Positions 1 through 5,768 of a stretch of DNA of 5,927 bases are shown here, piece after piece. The position numbers were made by a program, and so were the translations under genes. The notes beneath the pieces were generated by a model, which was given only the letters and a program-made list of their open reading frames with translations, ran no database searches and was not told the DNA's origin. The stretch comes from JAXDLH01 sp034666705 (lineage in GTDB: Bacteria; Chloroflexota; UBA6077; SHYK01). Positions within the stretch are counted from its first letter, which is position 1. Each line of letters starts with the position of its first letter. The stretch is taken from positions 1-5,927 of the forward strand of contig JAXDLH010000071.1 of assembly GCA_034666705.1 (NCBI GenBank). Reading direction: 5' to 3'.

Positions 1-1163
1 GCGGCATTCTCCTCGACCAGCCCTTCAAGATCCGGCGGCTGGGCCACTTCGGGCTCAACTACGCGAACTTCGACGACGCCGTGCACTTCTACGCGGACCT
101 GCTGGGATTCCGCATCTCGGATTCGAGTCCGAATGGCAATTTCATGCGGTACGGGAGTGACCATCATGCCTTCAACCTCGCGCGGCAGCGGCTGCCGGAT
201 CCGCAGGCAACGAACGCACCGGGCGCCCGGCGCTATAAGCCGGAGATCACGATCAACCAGATCACCTGGCAAACGCAGAGCCTGAGCGAGCCGGTGGGCG
301 CGGTCGACTATTTCGCCGAGCGCGGCATCGAGCTGCAGCGCACGGGCCGCGACGGAGCTGGGTCCAACTGGGCGACCTATTTCTATGACCCCGAAGGCCA
401 TACCAATGAGCTCTACTACGGGATCGAGCAGATCGGCTGGGATGGGCATGCCAAGCCGGCCGAGTACCGCCACCCCGTGCGCGAGAAGGTAAAGCTGCCA
501 CAGCCGTCGGAGTTCGACGAGATCCAGGAATCGCTCGCAACCACCGGCGTGCCAATCATGGCCGGGCACCGCCATCTCGAGACGCTGCCGCCGAGCTACG
601 ACGTGAGCGGCATCATGCTGCCGCGCCCGTTCAAGATCGTGAAGCACGGCCCCGTCTATCTCTTCATGGACGACGTCGAGCGGGCGCGCGCCTTTTACGT
701 GAAGGAGCTGGGCTTCACCGTTACCGAGGAGGCGGAGTGGCAGGGCGAGCGCTGTGTCTTCCTGCGCTGCAACACCGAGCACCACTCGCTGGGTCTCTAC
801 CCCAAGCGTTGGCGGGAGCTGTTGGGCCTGAGCGCGCATACCACGTGTATGGCGTTCGGGTTGCAGCTCGCCAACTACCAGCAGCTCAAGGACGCGGTGC
901 GCTTCCTCCGCGAGCACGGGATGCGGGTGGAGACCGACCTCATCCCGCCCGAGCTCCATCCCGGCATCGACTACGTGGCGCACGCGTTCGACCCGGATGG
1001 GCACTGCCTCCAGCTTTACTACTACATGGAGCAGATCGGCTGGGACGGCGTGCCGCGGCCCAAGTCCGCACGACGCCAGGTCGATCAGCACGACTGGCCC
1101 GAGGCGCTCGAACCGCTCTCGGACACGTTTACGGGCGAGTCGTTCCTGGGCCCCTGGGGATAG
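1..1163 (+). CDS. VOC-superfamily (glyoxalase/extradiol dioxygenase-like) two-domain protein, 5' partial
   Basis: The reading frame is open from base 3 with no upstream stop, so the N-terminus lies outside the window; 386 residues are visible, ending at TAG 1161-1163. Two VOC modules are clear from parallel motifs: a PFKI-type first strand (residues 7-16 and again about 210-217), a central DHH/EHH strand, and a closing DPxGH...LYY...EQIGWDG block (about residues 129-148 and 330-349). VOC proteins bind a divalent metal through His/Gln/Glu residues and act as dioxygenases, isomerases or glyoxalases. By my alignment the first module carries His15, Gln86 and Glu136 at the three ligand positions, while the second has Pro217, Cys282 and Gln337, so only the first looks able to hold a metal. 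The substrate cannot be inferred. An internal GTG at 81 is not a credible start because it would remove the first beta strand and His15. The domain assignment is firm; dioxygenase activity is not. Confidence 0.85.
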   Translation, partial: GILLDQPFKIRRLGHFGLNYANFDDAVHFYADLLGFRISDSSPNGNFMRYGSDHHAFNLARQRLPDPQATNAPGARRYKPEITINQITWQTQSLSEPVGAVDYFAERGIELQRTGRDGAGSNWATYFYDPEGHTNELYYGIEQIGWDGHAKPAEYRHPVREKVKLPQPSEFDEIQESLATTGVPIMAGHRHLETLPPSYDVSGIMLPRPFKIVKHGPVYLFMDDVERARAFYVKELGFTVTEEAEWQGERCVFLRCNTEHHSLGLYPKRWRELLGLSAHTTCMAFGLQLANYQQLKDAVRFLREHGMRVETDLIPPELHPGIDYVAHAFDPDGHCLQLYYYMEQIGWDGVPRPKSARRQVDQHDWPEALEPLSDTFTGESFLGPWG

Positions 1164-1269
1164 GCCGTCGCCTGAGTGGCATAGCCACAACGTCGTCCTG
1201 AACGACCTGGAGCACCCGTCCAGCCGCGTGCGGCAGCGGTCTGCAGAATCCCTCCGATCTGGTAATGTG

Positions 1270-1324
1270 GCGGCGATTGTACTGGATATCAGACCGCACG
1301 TCTGATATCCAGTACAATCGCCGC
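1270..1324. promoter_or_regulatory. Perfect 25-bp inverted repeat abutting the regulator start codon (probable operator)
   Basis: The left arm 1270-1294 and right arm 1300-1324 are exact reverse complements around a 5-base spacer (CGCAC). The right arm ends one base before the ATG at 1325. Each arm contains GATATC (1285-1290 and 1304-1309), with centres 19 bp apart, about two helical turns, which suits two dimers of a helix-turn-helix protein on one face of DNA. Autoregulation through a dyad over the promoter is common for XRE regulators, so this is most simply the operator of the gene that follows. If transcription began upstream, the same bases would fold into a strong RNA hairpin directly before the start codon. 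The repeat is seen directly; the operator role is inferred. Confidence 0.75.
1313..1318 (+). promoter_or_regulatory. Possible -10 element inside the dyad, giving a leaderless mRNA
   Basis: TACAAT lies seven bases before the ATG at 1325, so a transcript from it would start at or very near the A of the start codon. No Shine-Dalgarno sequence precedes 1325, which fits leaderless translation. No good -35 box is seen at 16-18 bp spacing. The dyad places the same hexamer on the opposite strand (1276-1281), but no gene is seen to use it. Confidence 0.4.
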
Positions 1325-2470
1325 ATGGGACGGCGCAGCGCTGAGGCGGAGTTCGAGAACCGAGTCCGGCAGGTGCGCCAGGCGAGCGAGATCTCCCAGG
1401 CGCAGCTTGCGGAGCGCGCCGGCCTCACACGCCAGGCGATCAGCGGCATCGAGGGCGGCCGCTACGTGCCCAACACGACGGTGGCGCTGCGGCTTGCCCG
1501 GGCGCTCAGTTGCACGGTTGAGGAGCTCTTTCTGCTCCCGCGCACCGAATCCGCACCGCCGTTAGAGCTGGCCTCTACCAGTTCCACGAGTGGGACGCCA
1601 TCCCCCCGTCTGGCAGTGGGGCACGTCGGCGATCGCTGGATCGGCTACCCGCTCGGGGCTGGCTGGGAGCTGCAGCCGGGGTTCCAGAGCGCCGACCTCG
1701 TGCGCGCTTCGGCTGCGACCGATCCGGGGCAGTTGCTGACCCCGCTCGAGCAGTTGGATCACACCGCGATCGTTCTGGGCTGTGATCCCAGCTTGGGGAT
1801 TCTGAGTGCGCATCTCGCCGCGCGGAGCTCTGAGGCGCACGTCCGCTGGCTCAGCGCCGCGAGCCAGGTTGCGCTCGACGCAGTGGCGCGCGGTGAGGCG
1901 CACGTTGGCGGCACCCACCTTCCGGACCCCGATGGCGCCGACTACAACCTGGTCCACGCGCGCCGGGCTCTGGGTCAGCCGGGCGGCCTGGTCGTGGAGC
2001 TTGCCCGCTGGGAGTTGGGGCTGGCCGTCCCCCGAGGGAACCCGAAAGGGATCGGGGCCGTGGCAGACTTGACGCATCCGGACGTGCAGATCGTCAACCG
2101 TGAGCTGGGCGCTGGGAGCCGGGTGGTGCTCGATACGCTGCTCGCGCGCGCGCGCATTCCCACCTCGGCCATCAACGGCTACGACCGGCTCGTGGGGGGG
2201 CACTGGGCGGCGGCGGCAGTGGTGGCGAGCGGTGGCGCGGACGCCGCGGTGACGTTGCGCGCGAGTGCCGCGGCGGCGGGACTGGACTTTGTCCCTCTCG
2301 ACGAGGTGCGCTTCGACCTCGTGATCCCGCGCCCTCACCTGGACCACCCAGCGGTTGCCGCGCTGCTCGAGCTCCTGCAGGGAGCGGCGCTGCGGACCGA
2401 GATCGGCGCGCTGGCCGGCTACGACGTCACGGGGATGGGCACCGTGCGCGCCACGCTTGCCGCGAGTTGA
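1325..2470 (+). CDS. XRE-family regulator with a PBP-like (molybdate-binding type) ligand domain
   Basis: This 381-residue protein has an N-terminal XRE helix-turn-helix (about residues 12-70, with SQAQLAERAGLT and RQAISGIEGGR as recognition region) followed by a short Ser/Thr/Pro linker (about 75-95). The C-terminal half resembles the PBP-like domain (Pfam PF12727 type) by the signatures GCDPSLGILSAHL, HLPDPDGADYN, a PxGNPxGI loop, NRELGAGSR and a GHWAAAAVVASGGADAA stretch. In that family the domain is related to molybdate/tungstate-binding proteins and senses a small ligand, so an oxyanion- or other ligand-responsive transcription factor is likely. I chose ATG 1325 because the upstream in-frame ATG (1265) would translate the inverted repeat into an unlikely 20-residue extension, and the dyad ends exactly at 1325. 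No modABC transporter or molybdenum cofactor gene is next to it, so the ligand and targets remain open. The gene probably represses itself through the dyad at 1270-1324. Confidence 0.85.
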   Translation: MGRRSAEAEFENRVRQVRQASEISQAQLAERAGLTRQAISGIEGGRYVPNTTVALRLARALSCTVEELFLLPRTESAPPLELASTSSTSGTPSPRLAVGHVGDRWIGYPLGAGWELQPGFQSADLVRASAATDPGQLLTPLEQLDHTAIVLGCDPSLGILSAHLAARSSEAHVRWLSAASQVALDAVARGEAHVGGTHLPDPDGADYNLVHARRALGQPGGLVVELARWELGLAVPRGNPKGIGAVADLTHPDVQIVNRELGAGSRVVLDTLLARARIPTSAINGYDRLVGGHWAAAAVVASGGADAAVTLRASAAAAGLDFVPLDEVRFDLVIPRPHLDHPAVAALLELLQGAALRTEIGALAGYDVTGMGTVRATLAAS

Positions 2471-2580
2471 CAGTGTGGTGGCGTTATGCAATTTCATCAT
2501 GCATGAGTTAGGCTGGCTATGAGCCCCCATACCTCCCTCCCTAAGCGGACGGACAAGGATGCAGTACATAGAGCCCGGAT
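2471..2580. other. Non-coding start of the 347-bp gap, with small palindrome
   Basis: I see no gene here. The stretch contains the 10-bp perfect palindrome TCATGCATGA (2497-2506) and an overlapping ATGCA/TGCAT pair (2486-2490 and 2500-2504), which could be a small operator but has no promoter clearly attached. A TTGACA (2467-2472) overlaps the regulator stop codon, but no convincing -10 follows. Confidence 0.4.
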
Positions 2581-2642
2581 CGGTAGGGCGGGGGGCTTGT
2601 CCCCCGCCGCGCTGCGGCGGGGGACAGGCCCCCGCCCTACCG
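2581..2642. repeat. Large GC-rich hairpin, REP-like or terminator
   Basis: The arms 2581-2610 and 2614-2642 are reverse complements except for one T-G wobble position and one extra base in the left arm, leaving a 3-base loop. Each arm holds runs of C and G flanked by a terminal CGGTAGGGC/GCCCTACCG. There is no T-run on either side, so a classical intrinsic terminator is not shown, although long GC stems alone can end transcription in high-GC bacteria. Similar GTAGGG...CCCTAC palindromes occur as dispersed intergenic repeats in several high-GC lineages, so a repeated element is the other likely reading. It sits between two same-strand genes and probably insulates them. Confidence 0.7.
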
Positions 2643-2701
2643 GACGCCAAGGTTGGCCGCCGCAATTGGCACTCCAACTCGGTCCACTGGTTTAGCGCCG
2701 C

Positions 2702-2730
2702 TTGACAGACGCCGGAGCGAAGACTAGCGT
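2702..2730 (+). promoter_or_regulatory. Sigma70-type promoter for the beta-propeller gene
   Basis: A consensus -35 TTGACA (2702-2707) is followed after exactly 17 bp by TAGCGT (2725-2730), which keeps the most conserved T, A and final T of the -10 box. Transcription would start near 2737, leaving about an 80-base leader before the ATG at 2818. This also argues against a start at ATG 2731, which would lie at or upstream of the mRNA 5' end. Confidence 0.5.
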
Positions 2731-2807
2731 ATGGACGCGGCCCAGCAGCCCCCAGTTTGGGTGCATACCGCCCGCGCCGGGCGAGCAGGCTGGGCACGCC
2801 CATCGAT

Positions 2808-2812
2808 GGAGG
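2808..2812 (+). promoter_or_regulatory. Ribosome binding site that fixes the propeller start
   Basis: GGAGG lies five bases before ATG 2818. The in-frame ATGs at 2731 and 2806 have no such site, and the 2806 ATG overlaps this one. The choice at 2818 also gives a canonical signal peptide at the N-terminus. Confidence 0.65.
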
Positions 2813-2817
2813 CAGCT

Positions 2818-3879
2818 ATGCCCTCGCGACTGGCGCCCCGCATGATCTGGCGAGCGATCCTCGGCACCGCCCTGGCCCTGGGCCTGGCTATCCCCGCAGC
2901 CGCCCAGCAGGTGGCCCAGGTCCAACAGACCCGCACGCTGGTCCCGGCCGACGAAAATCCCCGCGCGCGTTTCACTGACATCATGGACATCGATCAGGAA
3001 GGCCACATGCTCTATTTCGGCGACGGGTACCGAGGCGGCGTCGACATCTTCGACGTCTCTGGCCCGAACCCGGTCTACGTCAAGACCGTGAGCAACGAGG
3101 TCGGGACCGGCCACGGCATCATCGTGGCCAAGAACGTCAACAAGGTATTCGTGGGCGAAGGCGTGGTCGGCGTGGGCGTGATCGACATCGATCCGGCCTC
3201 GCGGACCTTCAACACCCAGGTGGCGACCATCCCGACGGGCGGCTCCGCCGACGAGATCGACTACGACGCCGTGGACATGAAGATCTACATCGCGCACCGC
3301 AACGAGGGCTTCCTCGGGGTGATTGACGCCGTGAACAACGTCCTCGTCGGCGAGATCAGTGGCCTGGGCCCAATCCTGGAGCAGCCTCGCTACAACGCCG
3401 GCGATGGCTACCTCTACCAGATCAGCGGTGGCGACAACGTGGTCTACCGCATCGACCCGAAGACCGACACGGTGCTGGCGACGTTCGACATTGGCGATCC
3501 GTGCGCCCCGAACGGCCTGGCGATCAACCCGAAGACGAACCAGGCGGTCCTTGGTTGCGCGCGGGCGGCGGCGACACCGCACACAGCGTTCTTCGATCTG
3601 ACTGCGGGCCGGCTCATCGGCACCACGCAGGACGTGGGGTATGGCGACAGCGCGATCTACAACGCCAAGGCGGACCGCTTCTTCTTTGGCGCCAGCGACG
3701 ACCCCCGCGGTCCCATGATGGGCATCTACACCGGTACCCCCATTGGCCTCCTGACAACGGTGCCAACCACGACCTACTCGCATGCGGAGGCGTTCGACGA
3801 GACGAACAACATGATCTATACGCTCGACATCCAGAACGGGCGACCGGCGCTGCTCAGCTTCCCCCTGCCGGCGCGCTAG
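2818..3879 (+). CDS. Secreted seven-bladed beta-propeller protein (YVTN/YncE-like)
   Basis: The 353-residue product starts with a Sec signal peptide: basic Arg4/Arg8/Arg12, a hydrophobic stretch (about 13-25) and an AAA|QQ cleavage site after residue 29. The mature part shows seven repeats of about 45 residues, each with a hydrophobic strand, a polar turn such as DxxxxxxY or NPKTNQ, then an aromatic or hydrophobic strand; they begin near residues 53, 97, 143, 188, 231, 275 and 321. This matches a seven-bladed propeller like YVTN/YncE surface or periplasmic proteins, which act as binding scaffolds or, in some relatives, as enzymes. No catalytic motif, heme site (CxxCH) or metal cluster is visible, so no reaction can be named. 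The only cysteines, Cys229 and Cys247 in blade 5, could form a disulfide after export. Its last two repeats are shorter and less regular. It is convergent with the Tat protein downstream. Confidence 0.75.
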   Translation: MPSRLAPRMIWRAILGTALALGLAIPAAAQQVAQVQQTRTLVPADENPRARFTDIMDIDQEGHMLYFGDGYRGGVDIFDVSGPNPVYVKTVSNEVGTGHGIIVAKNVNKVFVGEGVVGVGVIDIDPASRTFNTQVATIPTGGSADEIDYDAVDMKIYIAHRNEGFLGVIDAVNNVLVGEISGLGPILEQPRYNAGDGYLYQISGGDNVVYRIDPKTDTVLATFDIGDPCAPNGLAINPKTNQAVLGCARAAATPHTAFFDLTAGRLIGTTQDVGYGDSAIYNAKADRFFFGASDDPRGPMMGIYTGTPIGLLTTVPTTTYSHAEAFDETNNMIYTLDIQNGRPALLSFPLPAR

Positions 3880-4059
3880 GCGGACTGGACGCGGCTGCGG
3901 CGCACCGCCTCCGTGAAATGATCGCCGGGGGGCCTCAGGCAACTGGGGTCCCCTCGTCGTCCGCCCTCAGAAAAAGGCACGGGGCCCACGATGGCATCGA
4001 GGTGCGCACCGGCAGTTGGCCACTCGGGACTCGCGGTGAGGCGCGCCACCGCGTAGCAG
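3880..4059. other. Convergent intergenic region with weak hairpins
   Basis: This lies between two genes that point at each other. I see a 6-bp inverted repeat AGGCGG/CCGCCT (3878-3883 and 3905-3910) with a long loop, a palindrome GGTGCGCACC (4001-4010), and a 7-bp stem CGCGGTG/CACCGCG (4032-4038 and 4047-4053) just past the stop of the minus-strand gene. None has a T-run, so termination is plausible only for the last. Confidence 0.35.
4032..4053 (-). terminator. Candidate terminator of the Tat-exported protein gene
   Basis: A 7-bp GC-rich stem with an 8-base loop starts six bases beyond the TAA of the minus-strand gene at 4060. It has no U-tract, so it is a weak candidate. Confidence 0.3.
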
Positions 4060-4770
4060 TTAGCAGTAGCCGTTGGTGTTGGCTTCGTTGCTGTTGGCGG
4101 TGTCGAGACTGGTGGTCAGCGCGTCCTGCGTCGCGGCGTTGTGACTATTCAATGCGTTGTTGACCTGCGTGACGAGCTGCGTCAGGGTGTACTGGTAGCG
4201 GGTGCCGAATTTCCGAATGTTGAGGACCGCCGCCGCCGCCTGGCGCATCACATTCCGGGCGTGAACGTCGTTGCCGGTGTTGTTGAGCGCGTCGAGCAGG
4301 GTGGAATTGCCCATCCCATAGTAGTTGAGCGCTGAGGAGCTGAAGATCGTGGACAGCCTGGTCGAGGTCGTATAGGGCGACGGCCAGCCGTACGTGTGGT
4401 TCTTCCAGTAGCCGAGCGTGCAGCCCTGCGGAGGAGGCGGCGGCGTGGAGCTCGGCGTCCTCGTGGGGGTGGCGGTGCTGGTCGGCGTTGGTGTTGGCGT
4501 GCGGGTGTTCGTAGCGTATGGCGTGTTCGTACTCGTGGCGCTCGGGGTGGGCGTCCGCGTCGGGGTCTCGCTCGGGACGCCGCGGGGCGTGCCGGTGGGC
4601 GTGGCCCCAGAAACGACAGCGTAGGAGGCGGACACGCCGAGCACGCGAATCGCCGGCTTGACGTACCCGGCCGCAAACATCGCCCCGGCGGCGGCGCCTA
4701 CCGTAGCGGCTGCGGTGCCGAGGAATTGGCGCCGGGTCGTGCGCCGATGCGATCGGTGCCTGCGCTCCAT
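4060..4770 (-). CDS. Tat-exported protein with Thr/Pro linker and GYWKNH-type domain
   Basis: The 236-residue protein begins with a twin-arginine signal: a basic n-region, TRRQFLG (residues 12-18) and an Ala/Gly-rich hydrophobic stretch (about 19-36). A clean site GGGGAG (4775-4780 on the minus strand) precedes ATG 4768-4770. Residues 57-115 are a low-complexity Thr/Pro/Ser linker of TPTPT-type units. The rest begins with CTLGYWKNH (117-125), a signature seen in secreted proteins of several bacterial phyla whose function I do not know. After it come a Leu/Ser/Asn-rich globular part and a C-terminal Cys236. Cys117 and Cys236 are the only cysteines and bracket the globular domain, so an end-to-end disulfide is plausible. 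The design suggests a folded cofactor-free or prefolded domain displayed outside the membrane on a flexible stalk. Whether the signal is cleaved or anchors the protein is unclear. The upstream promoter is not certain; see 4859-4880. Confidence 0.8.
   Translation of the reverse strand: MERRHRSHRRTTRRQFLGTAAATVGAAAGAMFAAGYVKPAIRVLGVSASYAVVSGATPTGTPRGVPSETPTRTPTPSATSTNTPYATNTRTPTPTPTSTATPTRTPSSTPPPPPQGCTLGYWKNHTYGWPSPYTTSTRLSTIFSSSALNYYGMGNSTLLDALNNTGNDVHARNVMRQAAAAVLNIRKFGTRYQYTLTQLVTQVNNALNSHNAATQDALTTSLDTANSNEANTNGYC
4426..4602 (-). repeat. Low-complexity Thr/Pro-coding repeat
   Basis: On the + strand this stretch is a degenerate run of G/T-rich hexamer-like units such as GTCGGCGTTGGTGTTGGCG, encoding alternating Thr, Pro, Ser and Arg in the minus-strand protein. 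It probably grew by slippage and may vary in length between strains. Confidence 0.7.
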
Positions 4771-4858
4771 GCCTCTCCCCGCAACGGCAAGCTACGCATC
4801 TGCCCGTCCGATGCCGCAACCCCGATTGTTACATATCGAAAGTTGTATTACCACGACC

Positions 4859-4880
4859 GAAACATTGAGGAAACATTGTA
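4859..4880. repeat. 11-bp-period tandem repeat, possible regulator site
   Basis: GAAACATTG occurs twice, at 4859-4867 and 4870-4878, so the copies are exactly 11 bp apart, one helical turn. Such spacing is typical of sites where DNA-binding response regulators of the OmpR type bind in tandem. It lies upstream of both divergent genes. The response regulator encoded next door has no DNA-binding domain, so it cannot bind here by itself. Confidence 0.45.
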
Positions 4881-5093
4881 CTGAGGCGATGCAGGGTCTC
4901 GTTCGGCCGGCAAGCCGGTCTGGAGCGGATCCAGGCCACCACGCCCATGATCCTGTACACCTCATCACTCCTGTCCGATCCTTAGAGTATGGAGCGCGGG
5001 GGCCTCGGAGCCAGCGCACCACCGAGCTCACGCTCGTCACAGTTCAAACAGGTAGATTGGAGCCAGAAGGCCATTGACCGAATGTCCAGCACC

Positions 5094-5099
5094 GGGGAG
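5094..5099 (+). promoter_or_regulatory. Ribosome binding site selecting the GTG start of the response regulator
   Basis: GGGGAG lies four bases before GTG 5104. The alternative in-frame TTG at 5074 has only AGAAGG three bases away and would add ten residues outside the receiver fold. Confidence 0.55.
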
Positions 5100-5103
5100 C
5101 GCT

Positions 5104-5499
5104 GTGGCGCAGCCGATCGACACCGCGCAGGCGTCGATCCTGATCGTCGACGACGAATACGCGTTTCGCCAACTGGTGCACGCCACGTTCGATAGCTTTC
5201 CCGAGGTCGTGGTGGAGGCATCCAATGGCATGGAGGCGCTGGCGATCGCCCACCTGCACTGTCCAACGGTAGTGATCCTCGACCTGGGCATGCCGGGCCT
5301 TGACGGAATCGACGTGTGCCGTTCGCTGCGTGCCGATCCAACCCTCGGGGCGCCTACGGTGATCGTCGTGAGCGGAAGCGCGAGCCTCTCGGCCAAGGAT
5401 GAGGCACTGGCCGCCGGTGCCGATTACTACCTGGCGAAGCCCTTCAGCCCCACCACACTGCTCGGTTTGGTCGCGCTGGGTCTCGAGCGCCGCAGCTAG
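5104..5499 (+). CDS. Single-domain response regulator (CheY-like receiver)
   Basis: The 131-residue protein is a complete receiver domain with nothing after it. Using the GTG start, the acidic pair is Asp16/Asp17 (IVDDE), the phosphate-accepting aspartate is Asp60 (ILDLGMPGLDG), the switch Ser is Ser90 (VVSGS) and the conserved Lys is Lys112 (LAKPF). All catalytic positions are therefore intact. Receivers without an output domain pass phosphate to partner proteins or bind them directly, as CheY and Spo0F do. The C-terminus stops after the last helix (LLGLVALGLERRS), so no DNA-binding or enzymatic output is lost in this window. No histidine kinase lies in the window, and the partner is unknown. 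Confidence 0.9.
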   Translation: MAQPIDTAQASILIVDDEYAFRQLVHATFDSFPEVVVEASNGMEALAIAHLHCPTVVILDLGMPGLDGIDVCRSLRADPTLGAPTVIVVSGSASLSAKDEALAAGADYYLAKPFSPTTLLGLVALGLERRS

Positions 5500-5685
5500 A
5501 TCGAGCGCGCCCGGCGTCCCGCTCGGAGCGCTGACCCAGCGCCAATACGCTGCATCCCCGTCTGCTCATGGCCGCCACGGCCCAGTGCCCCCGCCGATCA
5601 GCCGTGATCGATCAGAACACACCCGACGTCCCTCACTCGGTGCGGACTTCGTCGCGCACGTGATCGAGGTCCCTTATGCCCCTGG
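5500..5685. other. Non-coding spacer before terminator
   Basis: I see no credible gene here. The only regular feature is a 10-bp palindrome TGATCGATCA (5605-5614). It continues into the strong hairpin at 5686. Confidence 0.5.
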
Positions 5686-5743
5686 CCGAACGACGGCAGG
5701 CCCGGGCGCGATTGGGATCGCGCCCGGGCCTGCCGTCGTTCGG
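5686..5743. terminator. Perfect 27-bp stem hairpin, likely bidirectional terminator
   Basis: Arms 5686-5712 and 5717-5743 are perfectly complementary around the 4-base loop TGGG. It lies between two convergent genes, the response regulator (stop 5499) and the zinc-ribbon gene (stop 5769), ending 25 bases past the latter's stop. Its symmetry lets it work in both directions. There is no T-run, as is common for GC-rich hairpins, so the strength is unproved. Part of its arms could also be a repeated element. Confidence 0.65.
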
Positions 5744-5768
5744 GTGTAGCTATGTCTGGGTCGGAGGG

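Larger units (their letters stand above)
4771..5103. other. Divergent intergenic region holding promoters of both neighbours
   Basis: This 333-base stretch separates the minus-strand Tat gene from the plus-strand response regulator. It has a locally AT-rich patch at about 4825-4880, unlike its GC-rich surroundings, as expected for promoter DNA. I see no gene in it. A possible -10 for the regulator is TAGAGT (4983-4988), but no matching -35 is convincing. On the minus strand TACAAT (4875-4880) could be a -10 for the Tat gene, with an approximately 100-base leader and no clear -35. Confidence 0.4.

Noticed and set aside
1176..1188. GTGGC/GCCAC hairpin as terminator of the VOC gene
   Set aside because: The stem is only 5 bp with no T-run; the strength is too low to call.
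1265..1327. ATG 1265 as the start of the XRE gene
   Set aside because: It would translate the inverted repeat into an extension unlike XRE proteins and has no ribosome binding site.
1562..2803. 413-codon open frame on the minus strand over the XRE gene
   Set aside because: It is Arg/Gly/Ala-rich with no domain, runs through the GC-rich palindrome, and opposes a clear XRE-PBP gene.
2731..2820. ATG 2731 as the start of the propeller protein
   Set aside because: It lies at the end of the -10 box and would put 29 odd residues before a good signal peptide.
2692..3942. 416-codon open frame on the minus strand covering the propeller gene
   Set aside because: The plus-strand frame has a promoter, ribosome binding site, signal peptide and seven repeats. 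The minus frame has no recognisable motifs and arises from high GC at third codon positions.
4426..4602. G/T-rich degenerate repeat as a CRISPR array or minisatellite
   Set aside because: There are no fixed repeat and spacer units; the pattern follows Thr/Pro codons of the minus-strand gene.
4145..4819. 224-codon open frame on the minus strand overlapping the Tat gene
   Set aside because: The frame gives a His/Arg-rich product with no motifs, whereas the other frame gives a Tat signal and GYWKNH domain.
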